Source: Cycas panzhihuaensis
Taxonomy: Eukaryota; Cycadophyta
Assembly (NCBI GenBank): GCA_023213395.1
Contig: CM041465.1
Span: 22,258,001-22,322,000 of the forward strand
DNA: 64,000 nucleotides
Direction: 5' to 3'
In this document: positions 56,573-64,000 of the stretch, in pieces
Layout of the letters: each line of letters opens with the position of its first letter
Position numbering within the stretch: the first letter of the stretch is position 1
Notes under the pieces: generated by a model
Databases searched by the model: none
Seen by the model: only the letters and a program-made list of their open reading frames with translations
Told to the model about the DNA's origin: nothing
Program-made: the position numbers and the translations under genes

Positions 56573-57790
56573 GGTCACAAGTAGAATTTCTTAAGGAATT
56601 TCCAATTAATAGCTTTCTCAAATTCAAGACCCTCCAAGGTGGCGATCCTATAAGCATCGTTACCGAGGCTCTCGACAACGACAAAGGGGCCAACCCATTT
56701 GGGCCTGAATTTGGCGAAGTGGTCATGAAGATATTCCAATTTGAGGACGTGGTCCTCGGGAAACAAAGGACGAGAATGAAGGTGTTTGTTATAGGTCCTT
56801 TGTGAGCGGGCTTTAGATACGAGGTTAGCCTGATTGGCAGCTAAACGTCTCTCATCTAAGGCTTCGAGGTCTAAGAGACAAGCCTGATGGATCGACTTCT
56901 CATCGATGAGACCTTGAAGAGGATCTCATAAAGAGGGAATCTCCACTTCCAATGGTAGTATCGCCTTGGTCCTGCAAACCAAGAAGAATAGAGTCATTCC
57001 TGTAGTGGCACAAATAGAGGTACGGTAAGCCCACAGGACGGAAGGAAGCTAAAGGTGCCAGTCTCTTTAAGATGTAGCAATAGTTTTCTTTAGAATGTTA
57101 ATGAGAGTCTTGTTGAATGACTCCACTTGACCATTTGCCTGGAGGTAATAAGGAGAGGAAGTTTTGTGAGAGATTTTAAATTTCTCACAAAGCCCATCCA
57201 TTTCCTTATTACAAAAGGGGGTTTCGTTATCAGTAATCAAGACATTAGGAATCCTGAAGTAGCAAATGATATACTGGTAAATGAAAGTAGTTATCATCTT
57301 ACCAGGGGTAGTAACCAAAGGGATGGCCTCCACCCATTTGGTAAAGTATTCCGTAGCAGTCAAGATAAACTTGTGCTGTAATGAAGAAGGTGGGGATATA
57401 GCCCCGATGAGGTCTAGACCCTACTGAGCAAAAGACCACAGAGTCACGATAGGGTGAAGGGCCTCGGAAGGCACATGGGAGATGTTAGTGTGTTCTTTAC
57501 ATCGCTTATACCTCAGGGCAAAGCATGGGTATCCTTAAAGAGGGATGGCCAATAGTAGCCCATACGGAGGATCCTCTGGGCCATGGATTGGCCTCCAAAG
57601 TGGCCCCTATAAATGCCATGGTGGCATTCATAGAGTATCTGGTCTACTTCATCGGGAGTGATGCAGCAGAGGAGGATCCCATCGAAAGACCTCTTGTACA
57701 ATACTTTGTCCATTAGGAAGTATTGCCTAGCAGAAGTTTAGATGCGAGATCTAACCTTGTTACTAGTTTTAGGGTGGTACTGCTGCTGTG
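56573..57790 (-). pseudogene. T4 integrase
   Basis: Zinc region with ECHHGIYRGHFGGQ near 57585-57630. Catalytic core: the first Asp in GLDLIGAI near 57395-57420, then ATEYFTKWVEAIPL near 57313-57360, second Asp in LITDNETPFCN near 57215-57250 and Glu in NGQVESFNKTL near 57100-57140; the last two are separated by 35 residues (D35E). The C-terminal part ends with FRPKWVGPFVVVESLGNDAY near 56640-56705 and the stop at 56575-56577. No chromodomain is seen. Frame breaks near 57060 and 57500. Confidence 0.85.
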
Positions 57791-57974
57791 TGAGGTACCG
57801 TACAATGTCACCATACCACTCGTTATCAATGAGTAGATGGGTAGGGATGTCCTGAATAGTCAAGATAGACTCATTAGGAAGAGAATCATCAACAGGGGCA
57901 TCAAACGAGTTAGGGATAGGGGCATTTACGAGCTACTTAGCCACTACCATCCATTTCTTTAATTTCCTATTAAT

Positions 57975-58400
57975 GATATGAAGATCAAACTCCTAAAGTA
58001 GGATGGCCCAATGGCTAGCCCTACCTGTCAGGTCTGAATGAGTAAGTAGATATTGCAAGGGATTAGACTGGATGATCACCTTGGTAGTTTTACCGAGCAA
58101 GTAATGTCTAAACTTCTTGGTTGTATGAACCAAGGAGAGACATTCCTTCTCAGCCAAGGAGTAGTTGAGTTTAGCAGCCACAAGGGTACGACTGATAAAG
58201 TAAATGGCTCTCTCGACTCCTGAATCATCCTCTTGAGCCAACATAGCATCTAAGGACTCATCAGTCGCCAAGGTGTAAAGAATGAAAGGCATATCAAAAT
58301 AAGGGGGTGCCAACATAGGAGTAGAAGCAAGGACTTCCTTAAGTCCTTCGAAGGCTTGTTGGGCTTTATCAGACTAAACAAATGGGGCTCCCTTCTTTAA
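57975..58400 (-). pseudogene. T4 RT-fused RNase H
   Basis: A gypsy RNase H with FILYTLATDESLDAMLAQED near 58235-58295 (first Asp position), AIYFISRTLVAAKLNYSLAE near 58150-58215 and KFRHYLLGKTTKVIIQSNP near 58065-58125. The open stretch 57993-58316 is one of the best kept parts of pol. Confidence 0.82.
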
Positions 58401-59140
58401 TAGATTAGTCAAGGGTTTGGCACTTACAACAAAGTCTGCCAGGAAGTGCCTGAGGAAACCAAGCCTACCTAAAAATGACTTGATTTGTCACTGGGTTCTA
58501 CGAGGTAGTATATCAAGGATTGCCTTGACTTTATCAGGGTTAATCTGAATTCCTTGTTTTGACACAAGAAATCTAAGGAGTTTGCCAGAGGTAACGATAA
58601 ACACACATTTGAGCGGGTTTAGGCTTACATGGTACTTGCGACACCGCATGAAGATAGCCTATAAGTCTCAGGGATGATGGGCCCTGACATGTAAAAGACC
58701 CATCATGTCATCCATAAAGACCTCCAATGTGTTATCAATGAGGTCATGGAAGATAAAATACATCGCTGTTTGGTAAGTAGCGCCTGCATTTTTAAGACCG
58801 AAGGGCATTGCCTTGTAGGCAAAGGTACCCCACAGGGTGGTGAAGGTCATCTTGCAGCGGTCTTCAAGAGATATTTGAATCTGATTGTAGCTAGAGAAGC
58901 TATCCATCAAGGATATAACTTCAAACCTGACAGTTCGATCAATGATTTGATCGATGAAAGGGAGTGGAAAGTTGTCCCTAGGACATGCATTGTTGATATC
59001 ACTGAAATCAATGCATATCTGGATAGTCCCGTTCTTTTTAGCAATGGGAACAATGTTGGATACCCATTTAGGGTAGTCAATAGAAGTAATAAGTCCAGCA
59101 TCCAAAAGCTTCTTAACCTCCATCTTGACATCAGATGAGA
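58401..59140 (-). pseudogene. T4 reverse transcriptase
   Basis: Starts KKLLDAGLITSIDYPKWVSN near 59055-59117, then IVPIAKKNGTIQICIDFSDI near 58995-59054, NACPRDNFPLPFIDQIID, ISLMDSFSSYNQIQISLEDR near 58855-58915, FTTLWGTFAYKAMPFGLKNA near 58790-58850 and the catalytic LEVFMDDMMG near 58695-58725. The 151-codon frame 58668-59123 is open; beyond it the thumb (GFLRHFLADF block near 58425-58460) has stops. Confidence 0.87.
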
Positions 59141-60110
59141 GTTTAGGGTAGAGAGGATGCTACTTCTGGCACATGGGTCAGGTGCCAGGAATGGTAGTGG
59201 GATTGTGGGTGATATCCCGGAACTCTTAGACCAAAAGGGAATATTCCCTTACTTCATTAAGAGAGCACTCTGCCCCCACCTTAATGACCTTGCCCGGGGC
59301 TAAGACTATGTCTTGGGTCATTCCCATGCTCATGGCATTCCCCTCCTTGAAATGGAGAGGGGCAAGGTCAACAGAAAGAGATGGAATAGAGGATGGGATT
59401 GGGTCAGCAAGATCAGACCCAATCGCTAAGATCTTCTCATAGCCAAGCCTATGGTGACTAGAAAGAAAGTTGGGCATGAAGCCTGCTAAGTGCTCAAGCA
59501 AGCTCCATTATCTTTGAAGTAATCCACCCCATGGATGACCTTACTTCGATTAGATGAAGTGCTAGAGGAAGTGGGAACAACGAGACTGTGGTGGTCATTA
59601 GGCTATCCAACCTCCTCAGAAGACTCTAAGAGAGAGTCAGGAAGGGGCTCCTTAGAAGGAGCAAAAGGAAGTTCCTCGAAACCATCACTTGCAGGGGGTG
59701 ATGGAGAGGAAGAACCAATGAGCTGTGGGTCAATGCGTGCAATGACATAAGACACAAAGGGGTGACTAGTCTCCCCAATAAAAGGGGTTCTAGGTTATGA
59801 GCTAGAACAAGAAGGGTGCATCCTACTAGTGTGGAGGAAAGAAATAGGGTGAGGAAAGTCCTCATCCTTACCATGGGACTCGTCATCACTAAACGAGGTA
59901 AGGTACCTGTAGCTCCCAACACCGATAGGAAAAAAGCGAGTAAGACTAGAGGAAGAAGATGCAGGATCTTCTTTAAGATGGGATGAATCAGCTATGCTGA
60001 TGGAGCAAGCTGAGGCGTGAGTAGAAAGGCCTTTATCTCCCTTCATATGGTCATGGCTTGCTTGGTTAGTAGGACAAGTTTGTTTAATAGGCAGGCATTC
60101 GTGGGAAACA
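59141..60110 (-). pseudogene. T4 protease-RT linker
   Basis: Conserved linker pieces: MLEHLAGFMPNFLSSHHRLG near 59440-59501, FKEGNAMSMGMTQDIVLAPG near 59290-59355, and RFFPIGVGSYRYLTSFSDDE near 59880-59945. It aligns with 22611-23560 in T0. No separate domain recognised. Confidence 0.65.
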
Positions 60111-60780
60111 ACCGTCATCCATCCATCATGGACGAACTTAAGTTGCCCCTAGTGGGTCAAATACACGGCTCCCATCTGCATGAGCCATGGTCGACCCAAG
60201 AGAAGATTATAGTTGATGTCAATGTCAAGGACTACAATATCAGCAAGGACAGTCTTACCCTCGAGAGTGAGTGGGATCGAAACATATCCCAATGGAGTCC
60301 TTTCGTTACGGTTGTAGCCTTGGCATCGCCATGGAACAGGTTCCAAGGTAGAAATGCCAAGGTCTTGCATAACGTGTAAGGGCATGATATTAATAAAAGA
60401 ACCATTATCGACAACAGTCCTTCATAGAGTACAGTCAGGTGTATCAATAGTGATGGTGAAAGGGAAGTTCTATTGGTGTTCCCTTTCATACACAAGGGGA
60501 AGGTCTTTAGGGTCAAAGGAAATGATAGGCTCATGGCTTTGGGTAATACCCACAGTGTGAATGGGTGCGTCACTCATCCCTAAAGCTTCCAAAAGAAGAG
60601 TTCGTTGTTTGGGGCAACTCCTCAAAACATCCATCAAGGACATTCCCACAGCGACAGTGTGGAGCTCGTCAATGATAGAGAAAGGCTTCCCCTTTGTAGT
60701 AGGTTTGGTAAGTACCCTTTGAAAATCATAATGACTAGGATGTACAGGAATGGTCTTAGGAAGTAACGACACTTCTAGAA
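60111..60780 (-). pseudogene. T4 protease
   Basis: FSIIDELHTVAVGMSLMDVL near 60625-60685, active site TVVDNGSFINIM near 60382-60418 and NYNLLLGRPWLMQMGA near 60158-60205, followed by the LKFVHDG end near 60118. D-N-G-S active site as in T0 and T3. One stop or frame change lies between the two large open stretches (60149-60385 and 60470-60772). Confidence 0.8.
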
Positions 60781-63132
60781 GGGAGGTTTCTAGAAGAGGA
60801 TCAGAGTGTGGAGTAGAAGAAGAGATGCCAGCTACCTCTTTAGTGGCTTGAGACCGAGTAAGGGCATATAAGGGACTAGACTTAAGAATTTGGATTACCT
60901 TCTTTCCCTTATTCTAGGACCGTGAAGGTGAAGGAGTATGTCGGTGAGGAGAACACGAAGAAGAAGATGAATTCCAAGTGCCCTTCCCTTTATTGTGGGA
61001 AGGATGGGAATTCGGGGATCTTCCCTGGTTCTGATTATTTTTGGGCTGAGTATTATGATCACGTTCCCCATGTTTGGGGAATGGGTCCTTGTGGACTGGT
61101 TAGTTTAGGTTAGGCCTTGAGGCCTGTTTAGGGGATGAGTCACGTTGAGGGGCATCCCTAAGATGCTGAGCCCTACAACACAAGTCATTATGGAAACACT
61201 CCCCATGAATGGAACACCACTTCTTCTCAAGTGAGGAATCTGGTTTCCTTGCTTAAGAGGACTGGGTATTACCATTCCTAAGGAGGGCATCTTGAGTAGC
61301 TTGTTGGATTTGTTTGTTGGAAGTGGGTGATAATGGAGCTTGTAGTTTAAGTTCCTTCATCATACGTTTGAATGAATGTATAGTAGAGGTGAGCAGATCT
61401 AGGGTCTTCTTAGTCGAATAAGAAGAGGACCTAGTGGATTGTTGTGGTTTGGTCTCTTTAGTTTGAGGTGGTGCCTCACATCGCTATGAGGGCTTGAGAG
61501 GCTTCTTGAGTCCATCCTGGATCTTAATAGCCTCAAGCGCTAAACACTTTGCGATGGCAGAGTCACATGTAGTCGCCCCCATCTTGAGGACTTCTACATG
61601 GACTTCAGGGTGAAGTGCATTAATGAAGAGATCCCTCTTCAATTCCTCAGGCAGAGTAGCCTTAGTGGAATGGAGGAGGTCATGAAATCATAGTACAAAA
61701 TCATGATTCATCTCATCGTGACCTTGTTTGAGTGAAAGAAGGGATTTCATTCCACTTTAGAATAGGCGAGCCACATCAAAATAATTGATGAACTTGTCCA
61801 CGAGTTGCTAGAACGAGAAAATGGAATGGGCAGGCAGGCGATAAAACCATTTAAGGGTATCACCTTGTAAGGATCATGGGAATAATTTTATTAGTATGTG
61901 ATCATAGGCCTAGTAATCAATGCATGCTATAGAGAAACTACAGACGTGCTTTGTTAGGTCATGTGATGAAGTTCCATTGAACTTAAAAACTTCAGGGGGA
62001 TGAGGTGGCAAATTAATTCTTAACACCTTCACAGATAATGGTGTTGATCTATAATCCATGAAGGGATGTGCCCTTGCTTGGACCATAGGATCGATAAATG
62101 ATGTAAGAGGTAATGAACAAGAAATTGATGGGGGTGGTAGGCCCATCCCTCCTTGAGGAAGTGTCCCTTACTGGAAAGGAACTTGAGGATAAGTGCCTTG
62201 AAAGGAAGTTGGGTTCCCTTGCAAAGGCACGGCATAAGAGGCTATGCAGGATGGTGGAAAAGGAGGGTGTGGAACTGGGTTTTACCCATAAGGGCCACTG
62301 TAGGTGGTGCAACCCCATATGGATATAACAGATCCACCCCATAAGCTAGAATATGCTTCCCTTTACCGTTCCCTCAAGGTTGAGAAGTATAACCTGGGGG
62401 TACGTAAAGGGGAGGACCATTAGGTTTTTTTTGAGTATATGTGAGAGCGGATCCCACGTGACTAGTGGTAGTAGCGTTAGTAGGACCTCTAGGCCTACTA
62501 GGAAATGCATGCGCCACATTGGGAAGTGGCATGTTGTCTTGACTAGGGAATGGTATGCTAACCCTAAGCTAGGAGAAAGATATACCATGAGAGGGTCCCG
62601 AAGAGCTAGGACCATGATGAGGAATAGAAGGTGCGATAGATGTCCCTAAGGTAGGTGTAGGGATGGAGTGGGATGAATGTGCAGGCATAAAAGGATTACT
62701 TATTGTGGTAGGTGTAGATGCGGATGAAGATGGTAGGACAGGAGCAAACGAGAGAGATGCTCCACCACATAAGACATCTTCAAACCATCTAGGATGTGAT
62801 TGAAGATGAGCCACTCAAAAGCACTTGCTAAGGGCTTCAACCACGTCAGTAGGAGGGGTATCTACATGATCATAAGAGGTAGACGGGACCTCAAATGAAG
62901 TAGACCCCTCAGGGCGCTCCTCATAAGAATCACCAACTATGTGGTGGATCTCAAGAGGAGATGGGCCCTCTACCATATGAGTAGAAGGAAGGGTGTCAAG
63001 TGGGTCATGTTGATCACCTAGATAGTAAATAGGATCATCACCCTCTTGGGTGGATCCCAAAATGGATACGAGGAACTCATGAGCTCCCAAAGCAAAGGCG
63101 TGATAAGCCCAATCTGAAGGGTATCCTTCCAT
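60781..63132 (-). pseudogene. T4 gag
   Basis: The ATG at 63132 (MEGYPSDWAYHAF) is chosen because T0 and T3 share it. An acidic N-terminus (to 62815) is followed by a Ser/Pro-rich segment, the core VKVLRINLPPHPPEVFKFNG near 61990-62045, a helical gag domain (61620-61900), a Lys/Arg-rich linker and the Cys/His motif CSVHGECFHND near 61170-61215. The open frames 62815-63195, 62569-62814 and 61910-62146 are its remnants. Stops separate it from the protease. Confidence 0.8.
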
Positions 63133-63372
63133 TATCAAATCAGAATATGACGATGAAAGAAGATGATATGCAGGGTCTTCTAACAATGGAGGCAAACCAT
63201 GTAGGTGACGTGAAAAGCATCACATACAAAGCTTGCCAACATGTTAGAAGAAGGAAAAGAGATGCAAAGTGTATGTTGGGTGCTGCCCAACAAAAGAGAC
63301 AAAGTAGAGGAGACCATTAAAAGGTAATAGTACCAATAGGAAGGAATAAGAACTAGCTTCCTTACTGGAAAG
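63133..63372 (-). other. 5' leader of T4
   Basis: The sequence between primer binding site and gag, shared with T2 (9847-10014) and T3 (41837-42075). No gene. Confidence 0.6.
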
Positions 63373-63390
63373 TCCCCAGTATGGTCACCA
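63373..63390 (-). other. primer binding site of T4
   Basis: On the - strand TGGTGACCATACTGGGGA, one base after the LTR end. Confidence 0.68.
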
Positions 63391-63391
63391 G

Positions 63392-64000
63392 TGGATGCGC
63401 ATCTATGGGATAATCACTAAGCTCGGTAGGAGTGATGATGGTCGATGGTGATATCAAAGGCCTGGGCAAAAACCTACAAGCAAAGAAAGTTTCACACAGG
63501 GTGCCCCATGCATCGAAGCACAAGTTCAAGACCTGCAGATGATACCCAACTACCTTGAAGTGGCCCTTAATCTAGGAGAGAGAGAGGGAATATGGGAAGG
63601 GTAGCCTGGATACACTCGAGAGGAAGGTCCTCCCACCCTTAGATGGCTAGCAGGGCAGAAGAGGAGTCCTCAACAATTTCCCTATGCTAGAGGGAAACAG
63701 ATGTGGACAAGGTAGGTGGGAGCCTACAATGTAACTGAGTTCCTCTTGGTTATTTAGTCAAATCAAATAGGACCAAGAGAGGAAAAGAGAGAGAGAAAGG
63801 GAGGCAATTAAGCCAAATTTTCCTTTAATGATTCTAGGAGCAAACAGAAAAGGAAAAGGGGATAAGTGTCACACATGCAAGTGAGGGAGACCAAATGGAA
63901 TGAACCAAAAGGGTATGTTAGGTTTTGTAGGAAAAGGAAGGGGAAGAGGAGGTTTCCTATAATGTCCTTTTCCTAGATAAGTTAAGCATACGACATGTAA
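63392..64000 (-). repeat. 5' LTR of T4, partial (continues beyond the window)
   Basis: It starts TGGATGCGCATCTATGGG and aligns with 49132-49740, the T4 3' LTR, with scattered substitutions only. Confidence 0.92.

Larger units (their letters stand above)
49132..64000 (-). mobile_element. Tat-like gypsy element T4, nearly full length
   Basis: On the - strand: part of the 5' LTR (63392-64000 and beyond), primer binding site, gag, protease, RT, RNase H, integrase, antisense gene, extra RNase H, polypurine tract and 3' LTR (49132-51885). The internal region is 11.5 kb; with two 2.75-kb LTRs the element would be about 17 kb. The left flank is ACCTC (49127-49131), expected to be repeated outside the window. 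It is the reference copy for the family here. Confidence 0.92.

Overview
This window is plant nuclear DNA made almost entirely of nested, decayed LTR retrotransposons. I see no host gene, rRNA, tRNA, CRISPR array or prokaryotic feature. The families (Ty3/gypsy Tat-lineage elements with long LTRs, Ty1/copia elements) and the depth of nesting suggest heterochromatin of a large-genome seed plant. The species cannot be named from the sequence.

Layout. Five copies of one Tat-like gypsy family (called T0-T4 here) and three copia copies (K1-K3) are stacked. T0 (+ strand) is the oldest visible layer, with pieces at 12815-15433, 20762-23683 and 44870-49131. It is interrupted by T2 (- strand, entering its 5' LTR; 9847-12814 plus sequence off the left edge), K2 (+, 15434-20761, exact 5-bp duplication GCATG, inside gag), T3 (-, 23684-44869, duplication GGTGT/AGTGT, inside the reverse transcriptase) and T4 (-, 49132 to beyond the right edge). 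K1 (+, 6633-9846) sits in the 5' leader of T2. T1 (+, 1-6632) sits in the integrase of K1. K3 (+, 30397-37903) sits inside T3.

Architecture of the Tat-like family, best seen in T4: LTR of about 2.75 kb, primer binding site, gag with a Cys/His motif, protease with a D-N-G-S active site, RT, RNase H, integrase, then a long 3' internal region, a polypurine tract and the 3' LTR. A full element is about 17 kb. The 3' region holds two extras: (i) a second RNase H domain in the sense orientation just before the polypurine tract, and (ii) a gene on the opposite strand, with its own TATA box, a tiny first exon, introns at conserved positions and a product resembling the plant mobile domain (PMD, aminotransferase-like) family followed by a charged coiled-coil-like C-terminus. 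The antisense gene is seen in T1, T3 and T4 and as a 3' fragment in T0.

How it fits together: pol and the antisense gene are tail to tail, while the antisense gene and the extra RNase H are head to head with a shared upstream region of about 0.5 kb. A genomic-length RNA would therefore be antisense to the PMD-like mRNA. Almost every coding region carries stops and frameshifts. Many stops are CAG to TAG, CAA to TAA or CGA to TGA changes, as expected from decay of methylated cytosine, so coding remnants are listed as pseudogenes. T3 kept gag-protease and the antisense gene but has no RT, RNase H or integrase, and looks non-autonomous.
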